From positions 682,001 to 746,000 of the forward strand of contig NZ_LQQA01000015.1 in the NCBI RefSeq assembly GCF_002101965.1: a stretch of 64,000 nucleotides of DNA, in the 5' to 3' direction. Numbering within the stretch: the stretch's first letter is position 1; each line of letters opens with the position of its first letter. Below, piece after piece: positions 33,821-41,683 of this stretch. The notes beneath the pieces were generated by a model. That model did no database searches and had not been told where the DNA came from. It was given only the letters and a program-made list of their open reading frames with translations. Origin of the DNA: Mycolicibacterium wolinskyi. Its GTDB lineage: Bacteria; Actinomycetota; Actinomycetes; Mycobacteriales; Mycobacteriaceae. Both the position numbers and the translations under genes were made by a program.

Positions 33821-34777
33821 GTGTATTTCCCGTATCTCTATGGCAGGCAATACGAGCTGCTTGCTCTCCGTGACGTCGCAACCGACCTCGCTGGGTGGAA
33901 CAACATCACTCCGGTAATCGAACCTGTAATGGCGAAACCCGGTGACCTTGGCCGGTGTCTGCGACGACTACAGGAGGTCCGTTCGCCGATGTACTTGATT
34001 GTCAACCCCAGTCAGGGCGAATTTGAGACGGGAGTGCCTGACACGTGGCGGCAGCCAATCAGTGAGTTCGTTGCGGACACCAGTCTCGTCTATCCCACCC
34101 ACCAGGTCATATCCGAAGCTGATGCCGCGACCCTTTCCGAATTTCTGGAACGATTCCAAGGCCGTCGCGTGGGCGTTGTACTACGGCAACCGCACATCTC
34201 GGCCCAGGATCTAGCGGCGGAGGTAGACGATCGAGATGTGATCGTGTTCGTTCACGCTTCGGCGAATCCACGCACGTATCTACGAGAATTGCCCGCCGGA
34301 AAGTGTGTCGAAGTGGCGGCGTCGTTCAACGAGCAAGCGCGCAACGCCGACTACGGCGCGCCGGAATGGTTCACGAGTTCGCACCTAGAGTTCGCCAACG
34401 ATGGGCGACCAGGTTTCTCCGACTTTGGACCTCTTCCTAGGACGTTTAGCTTCGGGGGTGGCCGTCCAGGGGCGGTCGCTATCCATCTCAGCTACTCGGA
34501 CGGTGATGGCAGCCTGTGGATCCACCATTTCGTTTCCGACACCACAGACCGCGACCTTGGCGACGCTGCTTCGAAGATTGCTGAAGCAGTCAGAAAGCTT
34601 GAAGCGGAAGTAGAAAGCAACCCCGAGAAATTCGTTGAAACAGCCGGCTTGCAAGCCTACTTGGCGAACCAGGTTCTCGGCCTTCCCAGCAACAAGCGTC
34701 AGCAGCTCATCCACCACTTGGCAACAGTCGCTGCATCTCTCGGAGATATAGAACGGCCGGCGACGAATCTGGACTGA
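33821..34777 (+). CDS. sce7725-family (beta-protein-like) protein
   Basis: A 318-residue protein with the family's opening MYFPYLYGRQYELLALRDVA (GTG start read as Met) and ITPVIEPV. It is distantly like the phage T4 beta protein family, and I expect a TIM-barrel-like cytosolic fold, though I cannot prove that from sequence. No catalytic motif is evident. It is almost always found beside sce7726, which precedes it here, so it is best seen as the second part of a two-gene system. Its molecular role has not been described to my knowledge. Confidence 0.78.
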   Translation: MYFPYLYGRQYELLALRDVATDLAGWNNITPVIEPVMAKPGDLGRCLRRLQEVRSPMYLIVNPSQGEFETGVPDTWRQPISEFVADTSLVYPTHQVISEADAATLSEFLERFQGRRVGVVLRQPHISAQDLAAEVDDRDVIVFVHASANPRTYLRELPAGKCVEVAASFNEQARNADYGAPEWFTSSHLEFANDGRPGFSDFGPLPRTFSFGGGRPGAVAIHLSYSDGDGSLWIHHFVSDTTDRDLGDAASKIAEAVRKLEAEVESNPEKFVETAGLQAYLANQVLGLPSNKRQQLIHHLATVAASLGDIERPATNLD

Positions 34778-34829
34778 AATTCCGGAATGCGACCGGAACC
34801 GAACCGCTGCGCGAGCCGTCCAACTGAGG

Positions 34830-35299
34830 GTGCGCTCCCTTGAAGCGATCGGCGGCGTGGTTGGGCGACGGCAGAACTTGGTTATCGGGTGTCGTAACGT
34901 GATAGCCAAGCCCGACTCGGGCCACCGGGGAGCCTTTCTTAGTGCGCCTGAACTGGTGGTCCTGGGTGCGGCGCTCAATATGTCGCCAGTAAGTTTGGTC
35001 TATCCGGATCCGTATACTGAGCCCGGCGACTTTCTTCCCGGTGTTGAAATCGCGAAATTTTGGGCTGCACAGTGGTTGTCCGGCGAGGGTTCAGCGGCGG
35101 CGCGCGACGCCCAGAATCTCGACTGAGATCAGCGGATCTCCAACGTCACACGTTCGGCCTTCTCCGGGACCTCTACGAGACGCTTCCGCAAAGAGCTGCC
35201 GTGATGGAGAGTTCGGCCGCGATTGGTAGCAGTTCGGGTTCTACGACAAGCGAATTCGTCAAATCAAGCAAGAGTTTGATGATTGCTGACGCTGTCTAG
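34830..35299 (+). pseudogene. decayed XRE-type HTH regulator
   Basis: The segment 34905-35090 reads SAPELVVLGAALNMSPVSLVYPDPYTEPGDFLPGVE in pieces, matching the C-terminal half of actinobacterial XRE regulators (ELVALA-ALNVSPVALLYPD). The preceding helices are unrecognisable. Similarity appears to continue in another frame (HTFGLLRDLYETLPQRA near 35145-35200), indicating a frameshift. Confidence 0.5.
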
Positions 35300-35591
35300 G
35301 CAGCCACTCGCGCCCGGTGAACACGGGGGATTTTCGGCACCCGTAAGAGTGAACCGACCGGCGGCGTAATCAACCGAAGCACAACGCTTTCAGCTGTATT
35401 CGAAGCATTGATTCCAGCCAAGGCCGGAGAGGATGGGATAGGAGATCGGACCGTGACGCTGTACCGGGACACGTAGCGGCTGCACGGCGAACATTGGCTC
35501 GGGGAACTCCGAATCGCGGAGCTATCTACGGGCCGTGCCGACGCTCACTTGAAGACGCGGCCCGCCGTCAGCCACCTGCACGCGGATCATC
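35300..35591. other. island spacer, no gene seen
   Basis: Low-information stretch between two remnants. The end (about 35545-35591) may be decayed integrase sequence in another frame. Confidence 0.4.
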
Positions 35592-35777
35592 TTGACAGGC
35601 ATGAACAGCCTCGGGGCGAGACTCGACGTCGTGAAGCACAACCCCATGCGGGTAACCAAACCTGCTAGGACGGAACGCAAGCCAGCTCGGGCGCTCAACG
35701 CATCGGAATTCGAGCAGGTACGCCAAGCCGTCAAAAAGTTCTGCGAGTACAGAGGACCAGGGCCTCAGCGTGGCTGA
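35592..35777 (+). pseudogene. tyrosine-recombinase (integrase) remnant
   Basis: About 60 codons read LGARLDVVKHNPMRVTKPAR...RALNASEFEQVRQAVKKFCEY. This is the linker between the core-binding and catalytic domains of actinobacterial phage-type integrases (NPM..VTKP, RAL-EEF). The catalytic Arg-His-Arg-Tyr domain is missing and a stop follows at 35775. It explains the tRNA target, but the element can no longer move itself. Confidence 0.6.
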
Positions 35778-35809
35778 ATGCTGCCCGCATTCGTGCTGGG
35801 CGATACGGC

Positions 35810-36760
35810 TTACTTCGTGACGTGGCCAGCCGGATTTGTGAAGTTTCCTTTCCGTTGGTCACGGTCATTGCAGATTCGATCTGCGATCCTTTCGATCCAG
35901 CGGAATAGCCATCGATCGGCAGCGCTGCCGACTGTGTAATCGGCTGGTGCAGTGCTGTTTACACGGCCCTCGTCCTGCAACTGCTGCACACCGTCGTAAT
36001 TATTATCGCCATAGACTGCGAGAGTTTTCCCGCCATTCTGCCCGACAACAGAGAAAACGGGAACATCGCTGGGTCCATCTGCTATATAGATCATATTTTG
36101 AAAAGGTACTCGACGCTCGTCCGCGGCCATACGAGCGTTGACATTAACTCCATCGAGCTTATTGATCCCCTTGTTTATCTCGAATATTGCCCGCGTTTTG
36201 GTCGTGTTATCTATTGTGTACCCAATTTGGGTAAGAGGGCCATTAGGATCGAACGTAGAGCCGTCCAATTTGCCATCGGAAGCCGAAGGAGCATCCGGTA
36301 GAAGTTCGCATGCCCAAACGCCATCCAGGAATGCATGGATAGGATTGCCCTCTATCATCTGGCGAAACCCTGTTGATACCACGTAATGCTCAACCGCTAT
36401 TTTATTGTCCACGTAACGTTGATTCGTTGCGATGAAGTCCTTAGTTCGCTGCATAAACTCGGGCATTCCCGGTGCTAAATCCACCTGTGCGCCCAGTTCG
36501 CGGAGCAGGGAATTGTTCAACCCCCGGAAACGGCCATTTCTTACGTAATTCAGAGTATGCTCGAGATATGCTGTGTCGTCTGCAAGTTCTAGACCATGTT
36601 TCTCATAGAATCCACGTAATGCATTGACTTCGCCCCAGAAATGACCTTCGTTTACGTTGAAATGCTCGAACAAAGGTTTTTGCATATAGCCGGTCGTCAA
36701 TGTTCGGTCGAAATCCCATATGAGCGCGATTTCGGTTTGCGTGACAAGCGAAACTGGCAT
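35810..36760 (-). CDS. HAD-superfamily phosphatase/hydrolase in island
   Basis: A 316-residue HAD hydrolase. Motif I is WDFDRTLT (D16, D18), motif II the ST at 129-130 in VVSTGF, a lysine near 188 serves motif III, and motif IV is IADGPSDVP (D228, D232). The long insertion between motifs I and II (about 100 residues) forms a cap domain. The gene is more A+T-rich than the chromosome around it, fitting recent transfer. It follows the 36761 gene with no gap (TAA then ATG), so the two are coupled. The substrate is unknown. A role in island maintenance or defence is a guess. Confidence 0.82.
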   Translation of the reverse strand: MPVSLVTQTEIALIWDFDRTLTTGYMQKPLFEHFNVNEGHFWGEVNALRGFYEKHGLELADDTAYLEHTLNYVRNGRFRGLNNSLLRELGAQVDLAPGMPEFMQRTKDFIATNQRYVDNKIAVEHYVVSTGFRQMIEGNPIHAFLDGVWACELLPDAPSASDGKLDGSTFDPNGPLTQIGYTIDNTTKTRAIFEINKGINKLDGVNVNARMAADERRVPFQNMIYIADGPSDVPVFSVVGQNGGKTLAVYGDNNYDGVQQLQDEGRVNSTAPADYTVGSAADRWLFRWIERIADRICNDRDQRKGNFTNPAGHVTK

Positions 36761-37195
36761 TTAGGCGACCTCTGGACCAGTGAACCTTATTACGTTGTCG
36801 CCGCGATCGATCCAGCCGTATAGACGCAGTCCTGTGCCCCAGAACTCTTCGTGAGCGCGCCCCAGTTCTGGCATCGGGAGTACGACTGCGACCTCGATAC
36901 CGCGCTTTCGAATCTGCTCGAACACTCCAGATAACTCAGCAGCTGTCTGCGCACTCTCGCAAACCCACTCGACCAGTCTTCGTTCGTATAGGTAGACGGC
37001 GGTCGGCGTGAGCAATTCGACCGAGGTGTTTTCGTTCTCGTGCCAGCTCTGCGCTATAGCTTTCGCTATGTCCTCAATAGAAATGCGGCTCTGAGTCGCG
37101 GTCCCCACGTCCGTCATGACGACAGTGTAGGGCGGTCGGTTAGTGGAATCTGGCAATACGTCGTCGTGCGCGTGGCCTGGCAGTTCGGTACTCAT
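36761..37195 (-). CDS. hypothetical protein coupled to HAD gene
   Basis: A 144-residue acidic protein of no recognised family, with the segment SRISIEDIAKAIAQSWHENENTS and C-terminal WGTGLRLYGWIDRGDNVIRF. ATG 37195 is supported by a TAGCGT box 7 nt upstream (37203-37208); an internal ATG at 37117 is a less likely start. It is the first gene of a two-gene unit with the HAD hydrolase. Its own fold and role are unknown. Confidence 0.65.
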   Translation of the reverse strand: MSTELPGHAHDDVLPDSTNRPPYTVVMTDVGTATQSRISIEDIAKAIAQSWHENENTSVELLTPTAVYLYERRLVEWVCESAQTAAELSGVFEQIRKRGIEVAVVLPMPELGRAHEEFWGTGLRLYGWIDRGDNVIRFTGPEVA

Positions 37196-37374
37196 GCCTG
37201 CGACGCTAGCTTCCACCACCGACGGAAATCGCACAGACGTTCGAAACCGTGCAGCCAACGCGAGCAGCTAACCGTTTCAATACCACGGTTGCGCACGCGC
37301 ACGGCATACGACGGTCAAGATCACCCTTGTCGGGCGGTTGGGAGTCTGGCATAGACCGCTGGTCAGCGGTTTCA

Positions 37375-37448
37375 TGGAGCCGATGACGGGAATCGAACCC
37401 GCGTATTCAGCTTGGGAAGCTGATGTTCTGCCATTGAACTACATCGGC
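37375..37448 (-). tRNA. tRNA-Gly (anticodon CCC)
   Basis: Reading the minus strand, GCCGATG pairs with CATCGGC in the acceptor. The anticodon stem TCAGC/GCTGA encloses loop TTCCCAA (anticodon CCC), and the T arm contains GGTTCGATTCC. The CCA end is encoded (37375-37377). The 35 bases at its 3' end are the attachment site of the island to its left. Confidence 0.95.
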
Positions 37449-37819
37449 ATGGTTGCCGACGAAGGATAGCAAGTCGGCGGACGGCGAGGGAACGCGGTGT
37501 GGCCTTCGAGCGTCGTGATTCTAAGAATTTGCCGGATAGTGCCATTGGCCGATGGCATTGTAGCTGGCGAGCACCATACCTGCCAGCGGGGGCCGGTTGG
37601 GATGGGCCGTCTTGGTGCGACGTTTACCGCCGCGAAACCTCGGGCAGCGGAACGTGATTGGCGGGCCCCGAGGGGCACCTGTGAACTCTGAGAGTTCCGT
37701 AAAGCAGCGCCCAATGGCTCTCAAAGACAGCCGTTAGCGTTTGACCGAGTTCTTCTCCATCCGGCGCGGGGTGGAGGCCGGGGGGATTCATCAGGGCTTA
37801 CCAGTCGAGGAGTTCAACT
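37449..37819. other. intergenic region, no gene seen
   Basis: About 370 bases with the tRNA promoter expected on the minus strand. GAGGAG 7 nt before 37820 is the ribosome site of the next gene. No other structure is seen. Confidence 0.5.
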
Positions 37820-39382
37820 ATGGACGTTGTGCTTGGCGTTGCCATGACATCGGTCGACGCCCGACTCGTTCTGGTGGAGGGCAGCCGCGGTGACGGAGCG
37901 ATGCTCGACCACGATTCGTTCGACGCCTACGCCGGCGTGGGCGTCGGCGTGCCCGGGTTCAGCGAGCACGTCGTGAGCGCGATCCTCGGCACGTATGCCA
38001 CCGTCGCGGCATGCGGCCACACCGTCTGTCGGGTGGTGCTGACCTGGACCGATGTCGTCGCCACCGAGGCCGAGTTGGTCCTCGATGCACTCGACCAGCG
38101 CGGCATCACCGACATCGCCACGGTCACCGCGCCCGACGCCGTCGAGGCGGCCGCCGAGCATCTGGTGCGCTACGGCGGCGAGCGTTCGGTCGCGCTGTGC
38201 ATTGTCGAACCCGACGCGACGATGCTGACGGTGCTGCATGGCGACGCGACGGGGATTCGCCAGATGCGCAGCCGCTGCCTCGGCGTGGTCGACCAGCCGG
38301 CGGCCGTGCACGCGCTACGCCGGGCCTGTGACACGTTCTCCGAGCAGATTCAATCGGTCGTTCTCGGGGGCGCCGCTGCCGACCTGGGAAGCCTTGCCGC
38401 GGAGGTGAATTCGCAGACCTCGCTGCCCGTCACGCTCTCCGACAACGCGGCGCTGATGCTGGTGCGCGGGGCGTTGCTGTCGAGTGCGGACACCGCACTG
38501 CGCGAGCTCACCGAGAGTCCGGCGGTGCTGGCCGACGCCGAGGATGCCGACGCCGAGGAATCCGAGACGCCGACGCTGTCGGTGTTCGTGCCCCGCTCCG
38601 CGAAGGTGGCGGCCGTGCCGGGCGTGGTCGACGAGGCCGAGGACGAAAACTCCTCGCCCAAAAGTGCTTTGCTGGTCCGCACGTTGAGCGTCGTGCTCGT
38701 CGCGGGCGTACTGGCCCTGACCGCGTCGGTGTTCTTCGCGATCAGGCAACACTTCTCGTCCGATGACGTCGAGCCGTCGGTATCGGCGCGCGCCGAGCCG
38801 GCCGACCCGCTGCCGCCCGCCCCACCGGCCGATCAGAAACCTCCGGAGCTGATGGCACTGCCTGCCCCTGCCCCGAATGCCATGCCTGCCGGCTTCCCAC
38901 CGCCGCCCATGGCGCCTGCACCACAGCTGCCTCAGCTCGCGCAGCTCGTGGCGGCCGCCGCAGCCCAGGTGCCGCAGTCTCCCGTCGTCGCGCAGTTGTC
39001 GCCCGACGCAATTGTCAAGGCGCTCAACGATCCGAAGGTGAGTGCGGCCGCCCTGCAAGTCGCGCAGCGAGTGCTGCCGCCGGCCCTGGAGGCCTATCAG
39101 CGGCCGATCACGGTGCCCAACACCGGCATCAACGCGCCTGCGCCGGCCGACCTCATCGCGCCGTATCGCGAGGGTTACGGCCACACCGGACCGCATATCC
39201 CGGTGCCCGACTCACCGCAGTACATACCGCCCGGGCCGCCCCCGATACCGCCGCCGGGCTCGCCGCCGCCGGTCCTGCCGATCCCGCCGGGAATCCTGGC
39301 ACCTCCGCCGCCCGGGGCTCCGCCGCCACCGCCGGTCCCCGGATTGCCGCCTTTACCGACGCCACCCCCGCCGGCAGTCTGA
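37820..39382 (+). CDS. DUF7159-type membrane protein with proline-rich tail
   Basis: A 520-residue protein. The N-terminal ~230 residues (MDVVLGVAMTSVDARLVLVEG...) form a mycobacterial domain annotated as DUF7159. Its order of motifs mirrors the actin/Hsp70 ATPase fold: a first beta hairpin, a second one (VALCIVEPDATMLTVLHG) and a third region VLGGAAADLGSLAAEV...LMLVRGALLS. Residues about 286-309 form one helix. The rest is alanine/proline-rich, ending in poly-proline. The topology implies an N-terminal domain inside and the tail outside. A paralogue lies at 41684. Confidence 0.75.
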   Translation: MDVVLGVAMTSVDARLVLVEGSRGDGAMLDHDSFDAYAGVGVGVPGFSEHVVSAILGTYATVAACGHTVCRVVLTWTDVVATEAELVLDALDQRGITDIATVTAPDAVEAAAEHLVRYGGERSVALCIVEPDATMLTVLHGDATGIRQMRSRCLGVVDQPAAVHALRRACDTFSEQIQSVVLGGAAADLGSLAAEVNSQTSLPVTLSDNAALMLVRGALLSSADTALRELTESPAVLADAEDADAEESETPTLSVFVPRSAKVAAVPGVVDEAEDENSSPKSALLVRTLSVVLVAGVLALTASVFFAIRQHFSSDDVEPSVSARAEPADPLPPAPPADQKPPELMALPAPAPNAMPAGFPPPPMAPAPQLPQLAQLVAAAAAQVPQSPVVAQLSPDAIVKALNDPKVSAAALQVAQRVLPPALEAYQRPITVPNTGINAPAPADLIAPYREGYGHTGPHIPVPDSPQYIPPGPPPIPPPGSPPPVLPIPPGILAPPPPGAPPPPPVPGLPPLPTPPPPAV

Positions 39383-39401
39383 TCGCCGGGCGGGGGACGG
39401 A

Positions 39402-39407
39402 TAGTCT
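39402..39407 (+). promoter_or_regulatory. -10 box of dcd (leaderless)
   Basis: TAGTCT ends 6 nt before GTG 39414. Confidence 0.5.
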
Positions 39408-39413
39408 CGTCGG

Positions 39414-39983
39414 GTGCTGCTCTCCGATCGCGATATCCGGGCTGAGATCGCCGCGAAGCGCCTTGCCCTCGAGCCGTTCGACGACGCCATGGTGCAGCCG
39501 TCGAGCATCGACGTTCGACTCGACAGCCTGTTCCGGGTGTTCAACAACACCCGGTACACGCATATCGACCCGTCGATCCAGCAAGACGAGCTGACGAGCC
39601 TGGTCGAACCCGCCGAGGGCGAGCCCTTCGTGCTGCATCCGGGCGAGTTCGTACTGGGCTCGACGCTGGAGCTGTGCACGCTGCCCGACGATCTCGCGGG
39701 CCGGCTCGAGGGAAAGTCGTCGCTGGGCCGTCTGGGTTTGTTGACGCATTCCACGGCCGGGTTCATCGATCCGGGGTTCTCCGGCCACATCACGCTGGAG
39801 TTGTCGAACGTCGCCAACCTGCCCATCACGCTGTGGCCGGGCATGAAGATCGGTCAGCTGTGCCTGCTGCGCCTCACGAGCCCGGCCGAGCACCCGTACG
39901 GCAGCGACAAGGTCGGCTCGAAATACCAGGGTCAGCGGGGCCCGACGCCCTCGCGCTCACATCTGAACTTCCTCAAGTCCTAG
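39414..39983 (+). CDS. dcd: dCTP deaminase
   Basis: A 189-residue trimeric enzyme that deaminates dCTP; the mycobacterial form also hydrolyses the product to dUMP, feeding thymidylate synthesis. Core motifs: QPSSIDVRLDSLFRVF, the catalytic GKSSLGRLGLL region and HSTAGFIDPGFSGHITLEL with the catalytic Glu in LEL. The length fits the family. It starts 31 bp after a DUF7159-type gene and precedes an ammonium transporter. Confidence 0.96.
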   Translation: MLLSDRDIRAEIAAKRLALEPFDDAMVQPSSIDVRLDSLFRVFNNTRYTHIDPSIQQDELTSLVEPAEGEPFVLHPGEFVLGSTLELCTLPDDLAGRLEGKSSLGRLGLLTHSTAGFIDPGFSGHITLELSNVANLPITLWPGMKIGQLCLLRLTSPAEHPYGSDKVGSKYQGQRGPTPSRSHLNFLKS

Positions 39984-40146
39984 GCGGCGGGCCCGAACGT
40001 GGGCGTTATGGACGGATTTCCGCGGATATCGGTACAAAGGGCCCACGGTCGGCGGGTGTGAACTTTCGGTAATCCGCACGCAACACGAAACAATTCGGAA
40101 ACACCTTTGCCGCGCGGTTGAAACGCGAGACCGACATTCTCGCCGA

Positions 40147-41463
40147 ATGCAAGAGATCGATCCGGCCGCCACCGCCTGGCTGCTCGCGAGCACCGCGCTG
40201 GTTTTGCTGATGACCCCCGGCCTCGCCATCTTCTACGGCGGCATGGTGCGCACCACCGGCGTGCTGAACATGATCATGATGAGCTTCATCTCGATCCCGC
40301 TCGTCACGGTGGCGTGGCTGCTCGTCGGCTACACGCTCGCGTTCTCCGAGGACGCCGGCGGCGGCCTGATCGGCGGCCTCCAACACTTCGGGATGCTCGG
40401 CATCGATCCGACGACCGCGCGCGGCTCGGTCCCCGAACTGCTGTTCGCGACGTTCCAGCTGTCCTTCGCGATCATCACGGCCGCGCTGATCAGCGGCGCG
40501 ATCGCCGACCGCGCGAGGTTTGCCGCGTGGATGGTGTTCGTCCCGGTGTGGGCGGTCGCGGTGTACGCGGTCGTCGCGCACTGGGTGTGGGGGCCCGGCG
40601 GCTGGCTGTTCGAACTCGGCGTGCTCGATTACGCGGGTGGCCTGGTCGTAGAGATCGTGTCCGGCGCGTCCGCGCTCGCGCTCGCGCTGGTTCTCGGCCC
40701 CCGCATCGGATTCAAGAAGGACGCGATGCGCCCGCACAACCTGCCGTTTGTGTTGCTCGGCGTGGGCTTGCTGTGGTTCGGCTGGTTCGGGTTCAACGCG
40801 GGCTCAGCCCTGGCCGCCAACGGCACCGCCGCGGCGATCTTCCTCAACACGCTCGTCGCCGGTTGCCTGGGCATGCTGGGCTGGCTCACCGTCGAACAGA
40901 TCCGGGACGGCAAGCCGACGACGTTCGGCGCGGCGTCGGGCGTGGTGGCCGGCCTCGTCGCGATCACGCCGTCGTGCGGCACGGTCAACACCCTGGGCGC
41001 GGTCGTCGTCGGGCTGGCGGCCGGGATCGTGTGCTCGTTCGCGATCGGCCTGAAGTTCCGGTTCGGCTACGACGACTCGCTCGACGTGGTCGGCGTGCAC
41101 TTCGTCGGCGGCGTGGTCGGGGTACTGCTGATCGGGTTCCTCGCGACCGAGGTGATGACCGCGGGCCCCGAAGGCCTGCTCTACGGCGGCGGGCTGGCCC
41201 AGTTGGGTAAGCAGCTGCTGGCCGCGGTCGTCGTCGCCGTCTACGCCTTCGCGATGTCCTACGCGGTGGCCAAGGTGATCGACCGATTCATGGGATTCCG
41301 GGTCAGCGCCGAGGACGAAACCACGGGCGTCGACTTCACCCAGCACGCCGAGACGGCCTACGCCGAGGGCGTCCACGGCCACTCGCCGTTGCGCCGCCCC
41401 GGGCTCTTCGACGGCCCGCTGGGAGAACGGCCTAAATCACTGGAGGACGACCAGGCGGGATGA
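40147..41463 (+). CDS. Amt-family ammonium transporter with His-to-Glu pore variant
   Basis: A 438-residue membrane transporter with eleven expected helices. Family motifs: FYGGMVRTTGVLNMIMMSF, DYAGGLVVEIVSG, NTLVAGCLGMLGW and GVHFVGGVVG. The conserved D161 is present, as is the second pore histidine H318. The first of the twin histidines, normally in VVHI, is E169. The same exchange is known in fungal Mep1-type transporters, where it changes transport properties. No GlnK gene is next to it, unlike typical amtB loci. Confidence 0.9.
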   Translation: MQEIDPAATAWLLASTALVLLMTPGLAIFYGGMVRTTGVLNMIMMSFISIPLVTVAWLLVGYTLAFSEDAGGGLIGGLQHFGMLGIDPTTARGSVPELLFATFQLSFAIITAALISGAIADRARFAAWMVFVPVWAVAVYAVVAHWVWGPGGWLFELGVLDYAGGLVVEIVSGASALALALVLGPRIGFKKDAMRPHNLPFVLLGVGLLWFGWFGFNAGSALAANGTAAAIFLNTLVAGCLGMLGWLTVEQIRDGKPTTFGAASGVVAGLVAITPSCGTVNTLGAVVVGLAAGIVCSFAIGLKFRFGYDDSLDVVGVHFVGGVVGVLLIGFLATEVMTAGPEGLLYGGGLAQLGKQLLAAVVVAVYAFAMSYAVAKVIDRFMGFRVSAEDETTGVDFTQHAETAYAEGVHGHSPLRRPGLFDGPLGERPKSLEDDQAG

Positions 41464-41683
41464 ACCGGTGGACGCCTTTTGTCGTATTGCCGAGTAGGGT
41501 CTAACTACCGGCGTCGGCGGGCACCGTGCCGTCGCGGTCCGACCAGAACTACGCGCCGTCAGCTAACGCGTTCGGTTGTAACGATCGAGCTGGTTGCGAC
41601 GATGAAGGTTCTAGTTGTCGGCTCGTGTCACATGCGTGCCCAATGGCGACTTAGGCAGTGTAGCAAACGTTTTGGAGGACTTG

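Larger units (their letters stand above)
32317..37374. mobile_element. tRNA-Gly-integrated genomic island (~5.1 kb)
   Basis: A 35-bp direct repeat marks the two ends: 32317-32351 (a displaced copy of a tRNA 3' end) and 37375-37409 (inside the intact tRNA-Gly). Between them are genes with more A+T and unlike neighbours: an sce7726/sce7725 pair, an HTH-regulator wreck, an integrase remnant, and a HAD/unknown pair. The flanking sequence is ordinary mycobacterial core. Integration at a tRNA 3' end by a tyrosine recombinase explains the arrangement; the recombinase is now broken, so the island is probably fixed. Confidence 0.88.

Noticed and set aside
37439..37714. 91-codon minus-strand ORF beside tRNA-Gly
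   Set aside because: Overlaps the tRNA 5' end, low-complexity, with no homology I recognise.
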